Of a DNA stretch of 64,000 nucleotides, positions 61,901 to 64,000 are shown one piece after another (the first letter of the stretch is position 1; each line of letters opens with the position of its first letter). The DNA lies in assembly GCA_041392475.1 (NCBI GenBank), contig JAWKLZ010000003.1, positions 579,501 through 643,500 on the forward strand, given 5' to 3'. The notes beneath the pieces were generated by a model. That model was not told the DNA's origin. It made no database searches and saw only the letters and a program-made list of their open reading frames with translations. This DNA comes from Chitinophagales bacterium (GTDB lineage Bacteria; Bacteroidota; Bacteroidia; Chitinophagales; UBA2359). Made by a program: the position numbers and the translations under genes.

Positions 61901-64000
61901 CTACACCGAACAACAACATCTTGAGTGAAGACGACCAAGACCAAGTAACCATTGGAGGAATTGCAGCCGATTTGGAATTGACCAAATTGGTGAATACGCA
62001 AATCGTGAACATTGGCGATGAAATCACTTTCACCATTACAGTAGAAAACAATGGTTCTGCAATTGCAACCAATGTAGTCGTGACGGATGAATTGCCAGCA
62101 GGTTTGGGCTTTGTTTCTGCAATGCCAAGCGTAGGTAACTTCAATGAAGCAACAGGCGAATGGAGCATTTCGGAATTGTATATCGGCGAGTCAGAAACCT
62201 TGTTGATTACTGCAACAGTTGATGCCGCAGGTAGCTTTACCAACACCGCACAGGTAACGGCAAGCGACCAACCCGACCCAGACTCTACTCCCGACAACGA
62301 TGTAGCAAGCGAAGACGACCAAGACAGCGCAACCGTTTCAGGTCAAGCCATCAACTTGTCTTTGACCAAAACAGCCGATGCGACCGAAATCAATGTAGGC
62401 GACAATTTCACCTACACCATTGAAGTCAGCAACGCTGGCCCCAACAACGCAACAGGCGTAGTCGTATTCGACAACCTGCCAGAAGGCGTGACTTATGTAA
62501 GTGACATCCCAAGTAGAGGAACATACAGCGACAACACAGGACAATGGAACATCGGCAACATCGCTAAAGATGAAACCGTTACCTTGACCGTCACTGTAAA
62601 AGTAGAAGAAGCGGGTACAATCAACAACATTGCACAAGTCAGCGCAGCCGACCAACCCGACACCAATTCTACACCAAACAACAACGTACCAAGCGAAGAC
62701 GACCAAGACAACGCAGAGGTAACAGGTGTTCAGATTGACTTGGAATTGAGCAAAACCGCCACTCCAACAACCGTAGGCGTGGGCGACGAGGTGACATTCA
62801 CATTGACATTGACCAACAATGGCCCATCCGATGCAACAGGCGTAGTCGTGACCGACAACTTGCCTGACGGTTTGACCCTTGACGGTTCAAACGGCGATGG
62901 TTCTTATGCAAATGGCATTTGGACAGTAGGTGATGTGGATGCAAACGAAACCGTCACATTGACCCTCACCACAACATTGGATGTGGAAGGTTCTGTAACA
63001 AACAGTGCAGAAGTGACCGCAGCCGACCAACCTGATGTGGATTCAACTCCTGAGAACGACTTGCCGTTTGAAGACGACCAAGACGAGGTGACAGTGGGCG
63101 GAACAGCAGCCGATTTGGAATTGACCAAAACAGCGAACAAGACTTTCTTGAACGTAGGCGATGAAGTAACATTCACCATTACGATTGAAAACAACGGCGG
63201 TGCAAATACCGACAATGTAGAAGTAACCGACCAATTGCCAGCAGGGTTAACTTATGTAAGTTCTGACCCAAGTGTGGGAACATATAACCAAAACACAGGC
63301 GTTTGGACAGTAGGAGAATTGTCTGTTGGTGAGTCTGAAACATTGACCATTGTAGCCACATTGACCAGTGCAGGTCCAGTTGTAAACGTTGCAGAAGTAA
63401 CGGCAAGTGACCAACCTGACCCAGATTCAACACCTGGCAATGACGATATCACCGAAGACGACCAAGACGAAGTAAGCGTTTCGGGTGCAATTATCAACCT
63501 TTCATTGACCAAAGATGTGAACAAATCTACTGTCAATGTGGGTGAAAACGTAACCTACTCCATCGTCGTTTCCAACGAAGGTCCTTCAAAAGCAACAGGC
63601 GTACAAGTATTGGAAGACTTGCCAGTAGGCGTATCTTTTGTAAGTGCTGCTCCAAGTTCTGGAACGTACAACAAAAACACAGGAATATGGACAGTTGGCA
63701 GTTTACAGCCACAAGCCTTTGCAACTTTAGCGATTACCGTCAAAGTAATGCAAGCAGGTGATATCACCAACGTTTCGCAAGTATCGGCAGCCGACCAACC
63801 AGACATCAATTCTACACCCAACAACAGCGACCCAACAGAAGACGACCAAGACAGTGAAACCATCACAGGTATTCAAATTGACTTGGAACTCGACAAAACG
63901 GTTTCGGACAGCGATGTAGGATTGGGTGAACCTGTTACCTTCACATTGACTCTTGAAAACAAAGGACCTTCCGATGCAACAGGCGTAGTTGTGAAAGACA
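37948..64000 (+). CDS. Giant SprB/DUF11 multi-repeat secreted surface protein (partial, no stop in window)
   Basis: One frame is open from the ATG at 37948 through the right edge: 8,684 complete codons, roughly 0.9 MDa so far. A long basic n-region precedes a signal peptide (CILLTLMLMSALLIQNP, cleavage near VAA/DT, residue 67); ATGs at residues 12 and 29 are alternative starts. Domains: propeller-like region about 84-390; cadherin-like about 391-495; SprB-like 496-571; uncharacterised 595-863; SprB-like 864-946; cadherin-like 952-1050; second propeller-like region 1054-1531 (KVGSVWGVAYQSSTKTLYTS); cadherin-like 1539-1633; six 477-481-residue super-repeats of SprB modules 1635-4505; Ig-like 4506-4676; DUF11 modules from 4680 to the edge. 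SprB of Flavobacterium johnsoniae (about 6,500 residues) is a T9SS-exported gliding adhesin, so a surface adhesin role is inferred. The C-terminal sorting signal should lie beyond the window. Confidence 0.93.
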   Translation, partial: MNPFTRTKNKSMKKQVRPKTFRNIQSQKMKLSTKNKGEISHPKKCILLTLMLMSALLIQNPIHLVAADTPVTSFSSLQLKEKSNIPIMLQINVISNLEWISNFLSPFAHVKAAILPPEGTETQTNSVFSEYGYACFFADEYNGGNIYVIENPDKTPKNSSDFDFVYQPNITLIVELVIFNDLLYLSYANGDNLASYNPATDAVSIINSSGDWGTANSPSNLILDNMFGLNVDIFNNKIYGTGRNSGTTYIAQVDLTKGQFVNNGINGQDYLPLTITGSNPNNYIWGEPEDMAIEPCTGDVYIATDLKNSNGTDAGNDFLMKLPPNSGNATIITQLSQDVDGLAFDNDGNLYGVDDQYFFRINKTTGVISEITEVVTSWTTKPDFEGVDCLINRAPIAVNDDHGETCINTSVVIDVIKNDADNEGNMDLTTLEFDPTPAGWTVNINTSNGYVTFTPPNNFTGTKTFQYKVCDDYDGCTPIEFCSPKATVTIEVVPDDLAMSLSQLPSCDTNCDGKIIIEPINGTPPYQVSYSGTSSGTVTSSNSIIEITGLCDGDYNIFLQDGTATNAPEYVSGGVCDPVTGTQTVFEDCQEPFVFECDEGVRVDMITEGMYNQSTHTINIVSLVNDPEFDEDFVTKLELIAYYKGTSGFPNSVNFAVNGTIQTAYPQQDSGTKGATYYRTVFFFNAPTNVTTFTVTPISGTAIRSVVAYVFSEPPGFEGAFSGQLGKITSLYCCSGSTNDMIPDGVADDCVQETFSVPPAATIRDIHFEFAFSEFTNDGRNSYVRLTPIGVSGYTPAEAWFNVQNAGHEAAIGEITMQDVPASVTQIEVLVCSRGTAANPNGKNGQSAVYAGVFVDASETCLLTCSTVLNPVTQPSCGESNGSITAQVGGPNGTYTYTFTPPIGAPIVTTTTDKTQVYNNLPPGEYQLYVEGPFSCEDDFQSILLENTQEGCNQSPNCNTIAKSKQLASGSITFSIYDFVSDPDGQSDIDVSTLTFNNLEPSTAGTISKNGANVTFTPAPLFIGTASFDYSIADQDGEICNGTGTFTIKSIPPTGPTPVVCSDVLQLSTPCYVNGDPLAGGGSGTAVAYVSFPYNSSGTAQGNPNIKKVTADKVGSVWGVAYQSSTKTLYTSAFLKRHVGYGPLGVGGIYAINNNTISSTLPVTPLIDLSTLGVNVGSDTRTPTSPPMNDPNELAKEPGLPSWDALAFEAVGKRSLGDLDISEDETTLYTVNLFQKELVAINIAGTNPTLTYKITIPDPGCSDGDYRPFGLKVYGGLVYVGIVCSAETSQSTDDLWAHVMAYNGSTWTPIFNFALDYPRGKVGGNQSEDAEWLPWHDTYSTISNEAQYGIYPQPILSDIEFDVDGAMILAFMDRNGHQVGANNYLPGSYPSTNSLTQAQTAGDILRVCNNNGCFELESNGGCDGLTTSLGQGSGQGPGGGEFYWGEVWDYNPFQPYSGYHQETSFGGIALHPGSGEVALVAMNPNNNQANAGGILWLSNINGSRTKSSFQLYAGNAPSTGKANGLGDLEVFCQEEPQSEPPVCNAITGSVQKSNDFVFDIYTYVSDPDGQGDLNLGSLVFSNIQPSNAGLFTQNGAEITFNTSSTFIGTVTFNYTIEDQAGISCSNTGTIEVTDPCAGGFDLLTQKTDPTSGGGGNNGSIVAEAQNGHPPYTYTLSGDGTGTNATGNFNNLSAGTYLVTAVDDEGCQEQTSVVLNLICELDATFTKTKVSCKGGNDGTATATAVDGLAPFTYTWSNGFTETKSGPSTATGLAAGPYTVNVVDALGCEKERTVTVLEPTDLLTSFTVQNATTVGGNQGEINVSASGGTSPYSYVLSPGNVTNNTGNFTGLTAGTYSVTVKDANDCEAVINSIIINEPGCSVDVVVSDSQNVDCNGNSTGSATATASGGNAPYTYQWKNAGGTTISTTASISNVPAGTYTITVFSDNGNCSKSASVQITEPSVLTASIAVTNITCNGFDNGQLDLTVSGGTSPYKYNWNNIAGTNNPQDQTGLQPGTYTVVVTDFNGCQVTKTATVNEPDALNIITISENQPTAAGNDGSITVNAEGGTGVLIYNWNNGQTGPAATNLSEGTYIVTVTDVNGCTESKTFNLINPCTGGFNLATQKTDPTSSGGGNNGSIEATATGGEAPYTYTLSGDGSGTNSTGTFNNLNAGTYTVTAIDADGCQEVTSVVLNLICELDATFTKTNVNCNEGNDGTATATAINGTAPFTFIWSNGTTETTSGTSTISGLEAGPYTVNVVDALGCEKERTVTITEPTAVATSFNVEPATTVGGSNGEISVSASGGTPNYTFTLNPGNVTNSTGNFTGLSADTYTVLVKDANNCPIEISGIIVNEPGCEVEAAISSSQNVDCNGNSTGSATVTAVGGNQPYTYEWKNSEGTVVGTTATVSNLPANTYIATVFSDNGNCSAAASIQISQPSVLAAEIAVTDITCFGFDNGQVDLTVNGGTSPYNYDWGNLPGTNNPQDQTDLAPDTYNVLVTDANGCTVLTSGTVEEPGPITITLVELNQPSAANNNGSIEVAYSGGKGVLTAVWSNGQTGTTATGLSAGTYTVNVTDVNNCVTSKSYTLINPCAGGLTLSTSKTDPTSSGGGNNGSITATTTGGTSPYTYTLGGDGSDTSPTGQFTSLGAGTYTIEVEDVNGCTNLTSVVLSTVCELGITFEKTNVNCKDGEDGSATATATNGLAPFTFNWSNGFSENTSGTATIENLEAGTYTVEVIDALGCQKQSSVIITEPTNISPSFTSQNVSTVGGTDGSINISATGGTAPYTFTLNPGNVESTDGFFDNLSAATYSVTVKDANDCEVVVSGIIVGQPTCSISVVVSDSENVDCNGNSTGSATALASGGNQPYAYVWKNAGGTTVGTTATVNNLPKGTYVVTASSDNGNCTATASIQITQPSVLNASIAVTNITCNNFNNGQLDLTVSGGTSPYNYDWDNLAGTDDPQDQTGLAQGTYAVIVTDANGCTVTKTATVNNPAPIAISLTAKTDPTAAGNDGSIIVNAAGGTGILTYSWNTGQTGPAITNLTEGTYTVTVKDVNGCTESATYTLVNPCASGMTLTTQKVDPTSGGGGNNGNITATANNGNAPYTYTLSGDGSGTNSTGVFNNLSAGTYIITVVDDEDCQTQTSVVLNLICELDATFTKNNVSCKEGNNGSATATAIDGTAPFTFTWSNGFTESTSGTSTATGLSAGPYTVNVVDALGCEKERTVTILEPSSILTTLSTTDVSTTGGTNGSITVTASGGTAPYTFTLGGNGSGTNSTGTFNNLSAGQYSVTVTDDNDCPTVVSGIIINEPGCTVQAIITNSENVDCNGNSTGSATVTPSGGNAPYTYQWKNAGGTVVATTATADNLPAGTYTITVFSDGGNCSNSNSIQITQPSILSASIAVSNITCFGFNNGEVDLTINGGTTPYTYSWNNLSGTGQPQDQTGLSEGLYIVNITDANGCTTSAQGFVEEPDAISIQTLNINTPTAANNNGSITVEATGGTGVLNYTWSPSGQTGQTASNLGAGTHTVQVTDVNGCTKSKTFILDNPCEAGLGLTTEKTDPTSSGGGNNGSIVAETNGGTAPIVYTLSGAASATNQTGVFNNLNAGTYTVSAKDANDCSESTSVVLNLICELEVEFNPTNASCNDGTDGSATATATGGTAPFTFSWSNNTTDANNQTGVSTISNLPAGTYTVNVVDALGCEKERTVTIFEPNSINASHITSDATTTGGNEGSITVTTSGGTAPYSYTLTPGNVTNSTGQFTGLTAGTYSVVVKDANDCEVEISGIIINEPGCNLQAVISNVQHIDCKGNNTGSASALVTGGNAPYTYQWKNAGGTVVSSTENATNLIAGTYVLKVTSDGGNCISTASIQITEPSKLSAEIAVSDITCFGYDDGQVDLTVTGGTPPYNYDWDNLSGTSNPQDQVDLAQGTYSVIVTDANNCTATATGTVDEPELIEITLVTKTEPSATGGDGSIEISVSGGTGVLSIVWQPSGQTGTTATGLNAGTHVVTITDINGCNQTESFNLTDPCEDGLTLGSSKTSPTSSAGGNDGSITITVIGGASPYTFNLSGTATASNATGTFTGLTAGAYTIEVIDDNDCKESVSVSLSLECETTLDITSLATECNEGNDGSATASALEGKAPYSFVWSNGFTETNNTGVSTASNLQAGTYTVEVTDGLGCSDMRNVTILEPTSIQPTYSTTNTTTVGGSEGSVTVSATGGTAPYTFTLSPGNVTNSNGQFTGLVEGTYSVTIKDANNCQVIVSGIIVGGPDCNLQANITNSENVNCNGSSTGSATVNASGGNTIYTYEWKNAGGTVVATTATADDLPAGTYTVKVTSDNGNCEATASVQITQPSELSASVSTTSVSCNGFDNGSLQLTVAGGVPPYKYNWDNLAGANNPKDQNNLAPDTYNVVVTDANNCTAEASGTITQPSAIVLSLVSSSDPTTVNGTDGSIEVSVSGGTAPITLTWSPSGQTGTTASNLSKGTHTVTATDAKGCIKSLTVTLNDPNCSGTSVTLSPTGPQEFCQGEDGIVLTAAVTPAGNYTLKWKKDEVIVATTTTPTYTYTATTTGYYTVTIINNDTDCTATSSAVSITKNNLPQPILTSDNGKTVACSYETLTLRVTGAATSTYQWYTGTYPTGTIINGETATTYNPTTSGSYYAVETTDDTCENGTTSINVTINPCTIDLNLTKTASITEGQVGTPFAYTITVLNEGLSDATGVKVADNLPLQLTFVNSNADYGTYNHNTGIWNIGNLPKDETATLVISVIIAEEGTIYNVAQVIEANEPDTDSTPNNNVAAEDDQDDATLSGDPVADLSLTKEVNQQTVGVGDNVVFTLTVTNDGPSNATGIEVTDNLPSGLFFLAAQSSQGNFNGTVWTVGNLAKDASATLTITARVDEAGDYTNSAEITASDQDDPDSTPNNNEPFEDDQDKADFEALEIDLEIEKSASATSVNIGDNFVYTIDLTNQGPSDATGVQVFDQLPSNVTYVSATASTGTYSAGSGIWNVGNIGNGDSETLTIVVKVVASGSFKNVAQVSAADQPDSDSTPNNNIPSEDDQDDAEVTGEQIDLELSKTASASSVNVGENITFTLTLANNSNSNATGVVVTDQLPAGLTFVSADPTADYNAANGKWTVGDLAANSSTILTITATVTVDTQLTNSAEVTEADQPDKDSTPNNDNPNEDDQDEVTIGGIQADLELTKEVDKTVVNKGDNVIFTLTLQNQGSANATNVTVKDLLPSGLTFVSATPSVGTYSEVTGIWNVGTLQVGGVRTLTIEATVTGTAAVTNVAEVVSSDQTDPDSTPDNNDENEDDQDSATVSGKEIDLELTKSVNKTSANVGDQVVYTVDLTNKGPSNATGVSVFDELPSGLSFVNAFPSTGTYSAQTGQWNIGNLANGDSETLTIVVKVEQAGTIKNVAQVSAADQPDVDSTPANDNGDQSEDDEDNATFTGEQIDLELTKSANNTQVALNDNVVFTLTLENKGPSDATGVSVKDQLPAGLTFVSANPSAAYNSGSGVWTVGDLAANGTTTLEITATVVTEETVTNVAQVTAADQPDVDSTPNNSVPTEDDQDEISVGGIAADLEVNKTASPSKVNIGDQVTFTVTLENNGSANATGIQIEDQLPAGLTLVSSDATKGNYVTSTGIWSVANLAVGESETLTIVATVTGVGPYTNVAEVIASDQPDPDSTPNNGEEGEDDQDDATVSGTQIDLELTKVVDKATGLVGEAFTFTVTVINKGPDAATGVAIFDALPTGLQYLSSNPSSGTYSSTSNTWTIGELGIGESVALQIVARGTTAGFYTNVAQVSAANEPDVDSTPNNDNGDQSEDDEDNASVTISGVADLELSKVANNTVVGVGENIVYTLTLTNNGPSTATNVEVTDLLDSNLFFLTANGSQGDYTAATGIWEVGNVPAGATATLNITARVDAAGTIANSAEVTASDQEDPDSTPNNDEPFEDDQDNTTITGEQIDLEVSKTADATSLNVDDQFTFTIEVTNNGPSTATGIELLDQLPGEVQYVSHTQSTGGFSVNSGIWSINSLAKDATATLEITVKILEATTITNITQVIAADQPDADSTPNNDDGDQSEDDEDSVEVAGEEIDLELDKTVNVTEVNVGSNIIYTLTLINKGPSDATGIEVTDQLPTGLTFVAATGDGSYAGSIWTVGDLAKDETATLNIEATVTAATQITNSAEVTAADQPDSDSTPDNDIPFEDDQDEVTIGGIEADLEVSKTVDQTMVNVGNDVVFTITLENNGGAKATNVEITDQLPTGLTLVVASPSTGAYTAGVWSIPEIGVGEIETLLITAKVTGVGLYKNVAQVTASDQTDPDSTPNNDDGDQSEDDESSASVSGKQIDVSLTKTASASSVNVGDNFTYTITVANDGDNPATGVKVFDQLPGSVAYVSHVASQGSYSAGTGVWTVGSLPNDASEETLTITVKVLAAGTFTNTAQVSDANEPDTDSTPNNNIEAEDDQQSVTVIGEQIDLELSKTASASNVNVGSNITFTLTLANNSNSNATGVVITDQLPAGLTFVSANPAADYNAANSQWTVGDLDANSSTTLTITATVTTDEEVTNSAQVTAADQPDKDSTPNNNNPTEDDQDAVTIGGIQADLELTKTVNKTVVNKGENVIFTLTLQNQGSADATNVTVEDLLPSGLDFVGAIPSVGNYNDATGIWTIGTVPVGAVRTLSIEATVTGTASVTNTAQVLTSDQTDPDSTPDNNVESEDDQSSVSVSGKEIDLELTKAVNKTSANVGDQVVYTLDLTNKGPSHATGVKVFDELPIGVSFVNAFPTTGTYSAQTGQWNVGNLNSGSSATLTIVVKVEQAGEIKNTAQVSAADQPDVDSTPANDDGDQSEDDEDNATFTGEQIDLQLTKSANNTQVALNDDVVFTLTLENNGPSDATGVSVKDQLPAGLTFVSANPSTDYNSTSGIWTVGDLAANGTATLEITATVVTQSTVTNSAQVTTADQPDSDSTPNNNIPSEDDQDEISVGGIAADLEVNKTVSPSKVNIGDQVTFTVTLENNGSANATGIQIEDQLPAGLTLVSSDASKGTYTTATGIWSVANLAVGESETLTIVATVTGVGPYTNVAEVVASDQTDPDSTPDNDDLSEDDQDDATVSGTQIDLKLAKTVSKSTVLVGEEFDFTVIVTNDGPDAATGVAVFDALPAGLMYVNNNPSSGTYSNGSNTWAIGNLGVQESVTLVVTAKATTTGTFTNVAQVSAANEPDVDSTPNNGNAQEDDQDDAVVTATGVADLELTKVASNSNPGVGEMFQYTITLVNKGPSAATNVEVTDNLPNTIGLGDFTTSQGDFNGSVWEVGTLASGATATLTLDVVANMVGEIENIAEVTASDQNDPDSEVDNGNPDEDDQDSATVNPKQIDLELTKTADATSLNIGDQFTFTIELENKGPSDATGVQVFDQLPGEVNYISSSATRGSYAEGTGIWNIGTLVNGGTETLEIVVEITEATTIKNVAQVLAANEPDKDSTPNNDNGDQSEDDEDSVEVAGEQIDLELSKTVDNTQVNVGENIIYTLTLINKGPSDATGIEVTDQLPAGLTLVGTTGDGSYVGNIWTVGDLAVGATATLNIEVTVTTEDEVTNSAEVTAADQPDFDSTPNNDIPFEDDQDEITIGGIAADLEVVKQVNTTLVNVGENVVFTIEVQNNGGAKATNVTVTDELPQGLDFVSATVTKGSYDEQTGNWTIPEIHVGEDEKLTLTAKVTGTGPFTNTAQVTASDQPDPDSTPNNDVEGEDDQDSATVGGESINLSLTKVASVESINVGENFTYTIDVTNTGPSNATGVEVFDQLPTGVSFVSASASTGTYSSNTNVWVIGNLDNGSSATLTIIAKVEAAGDITNTAQVSKADQPDTNSTPNNNIEGEDDQDSDTITGVQIDLELTKTAAPESVGIGEEVTFTLEITNNGPSDATGVVVTDNLPAGVSFEEANGDGTYSGSTWTVGDLAANATKSIEIVVTVNTEGEVTNVAQVTAADQPDVDSTPNNNILSEDDQDQVTIGGIAADLELTKLVNTQIVNIGDEITFTITVENNGSAIATNVVVTDELPAGLGFVSAMPSVGNFNEATGEWSISELYIGESETLLITATVDAAGSFTNTAQVTASDQPDPDSTPDNDVASEDDQDSATVSGQAINLSLTKTADATEINVGDNFTYTIEVSNAGPNNATGVVVFDNLPEGVTYVSDIPSRGTYSDNTGQWNIGNIAKDETVTLTVTVKVEEAGTINNIAQVSAADQPDTNSTPNNNVPSEDDQDNAEVTGVQIDLELSKTATPTTVGVGDEVTFTLTLTNNGPSDATGVVVTDNLPDGLTLDGSNGDGSYANGIWTVGDVDANETVTLTLTTTLDVEGSVTNSAEVTAADQPDVDSTPENDLPFEDDQDEVTVGGTAADLELTKTANKTFLNVGDEVTFTITIENNGGANTDNVEVTDQLPAGLTYVSSDPSVGTYNQNTGVWTVGELSVGESETLTIVATLTSAGPVVNVAEVTASDQPDPDSTPGNDDITEDDQDEVSVSGAIINLSLTKDVNKSTVNVGENVTYSIVVSNEGPSKATGVQVLEDLPVGVSFVSAAPSSGTYNKNTGIWTVGSLQPQAFATLAITVKVMQAGDITNVSQVSAADQPDINSTPNNSDPTEDDQDSETITGIQIDLELDKTVSDSDVGLGEPVTFTLTLENKGPSDATGVVVKD
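42853..51465 (+). repeat. Six tandem super-repeats, each of six SprB-type modules
   Basis: Each unit begins at a Cys codon of an NPC/DPC-x-x-G motif: 42853, 44284, 45715, 47146, 48583, 50023, with the next Cys at 51466. Unit lengths are 1431, 1431, 1431, 1437, 1440 and 1443 nt (477-481 residues). Within every unit six SprB-type modules of about 80 residues occur in a fixed order, marked by starts like QKTDPTSGGGGNNGS, ELDATFTKT, TTVGGN, QNVDCNGNSTGSA, NITCNGFDNGQ and the NPC-terminated final module; each module has GG-T/N-xPY-x-Y and AGTY-x-V-x-V-x-D-x-x-C cores. That makes 36 modules. Confidence 0.93.
53071..61536 (+). repeat. Eleven-module long-range duplication within the DUF11 array
   Basis: Modules from 53071 and from 57304 correspond one by one at an offset of exactly 4233 nt (11 modules, 1411 residues). 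The first six inter-module distances are identical in both copies (381, 384, 384, 387, 384, 384), and stretches such as the VSPSKVNIGDQVTFTV module are nearly identical; a rarer GVADLEL module marks the same place in both copies (after 55375 and 59608). Confidence 0.85.
60754..63039 (+). repeat. Three-module (A-B-C) periodicity, exact 1143-nt units
   Basis: From 60754 the modules cycle in threes: a GG-ADLE-type module with DPDSTP, a SLTK-type module with VFD-x-LP, and an IDLEL-type module with VVTD-x-LP. The distances repeat as 384, 384, 375 nt twice, giving two exact 1143-nt (381-residue) units, 60754-61896 and 61897-63039; the pattern continues from 63040. Confidence 0.85.

Larger units (their letters stand above)
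51985..64000 (+). repeat. DUF11 module array (31 complete modules plus a partial one)
   Basis: Counting the conserved Asp (or Asn) of the D/N-S-T-P motif gives positions 52306, 52687, 53071, 53452, 53836, 54220, 54607, 54991, 55375, 55768, 56152, 56533, 56911, 57304, 57685, 58069, 58453, 58840, 59224, 59608, 59989, 60373, 60754, 61138, 61522, 61897, 62281, 62665, 63040, 63424 and 63808. Spacing is 375-393 nt, mean 383.4 nt (about 128 residues). Each module runs DLELTK, NVGD, TLTNNGPSDATGV, DQLPAGLTFVS, W-x-V/I-G, then an acidic EDDQD linker. One module (59989) reads DSEVDN instead of DSTPNN. Confidence 0.93.

Noticed and set aside
38847..63866. Dozens of minus-strand open frames (60-220 residues) opposite the giant gene, many of similar sequence
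   Set aside because: They repeat with the same period as the DUF11 and SprB modules and are Ser/Val/Trp-rich antisense readings of the plus-strand codons; they carry no independent domain. They are shadows of the repeat array.

Overview
The window looks like a chromosomal segment of a Bacteroidota bacterium, probably a Saprospiria-like or related marine/environmental lineage (lineage is inference). Grounds: several secreted proteins end in type IX secretion (T9SS) sorting domains; there is an Oar-like TonB receptor with a carboxypeptidase-regulatory plug; there are 7TMR-DISM and PAS histidine kinases, WG-repeat and DUF11 proteins; Shine-Dalgarno sequences are not evident; and two promoters fit the Bacteroidota TTG-N16-TAnnTTTG form. 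No rRNA, tRNA or CRISPR array was recognised.

Layout. 1-3.2 kb (minus): a signalling operon of a degenerate histidine-phosphatase/YHS fusion, a PAS histidine kinase and a receiver-CRP fusion regulator cut by the left edge. 3.3-5.1 kb (plus): an ECF sigma factor, a small acidic partner and an MscS-like channel. 5.2-11.9 kb (plus): a secreted lysyl-endopeptidase-like protease, a small secreted protein and a DUF11/CARDB surface protein. 12.1-13.3 kb: a truncated IS4-type transposase abutting the C-terminal remnant of an NTE-type patatin phospholipase. 13.4-16.5 kb (minus): dusB, a DinB-like protein and an orphan hutI. 16.8-23.4 kb (minus): two paralogous WG-repeat proteins flanking an Asp-box propeller protein. 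24-30.2 kb (minus): an F390-synthetase-related adenylating protein translationally close to a CheY-like protein, coaE with a 7TMR-DISM kinase, and a thioredoxin-fold protein. 30.5-34 kb: an unknown acidic protein, a Tat-exported Gfo/Idh/MocA oxidoreductase and a divergent NagX/HGSNAT-like membrane acyltransferase. 34.1-37.2 kb (minus): the TonB receptor.

The last 26 kb (37,948 to the right edge) is one uninterrupted plus-strand reading frame of at least 8,684 codons with no stop in the window: a giant secreted surface protein. It has a signal peptide, propeller-like and cadherin-like domains, then six tandem copies of a 477-481-residue super-repeat, each built from six SprB-type modules (36 modules), then an Ig-like linker, then at least 31 complete DUF11 modules (mean about 128 residues) with nested higher-order periodicity (trimer, and an 11-module 4,233-nt duplication). 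This is the standout feature: a SprB-like giant adhesin, probably a T9SS/gliding or adhesion substrate, whose C-terminus lies beyond the window.

Many open frames seen opposite or within the repeat arrays are shadows of this one gene and are not annotated.
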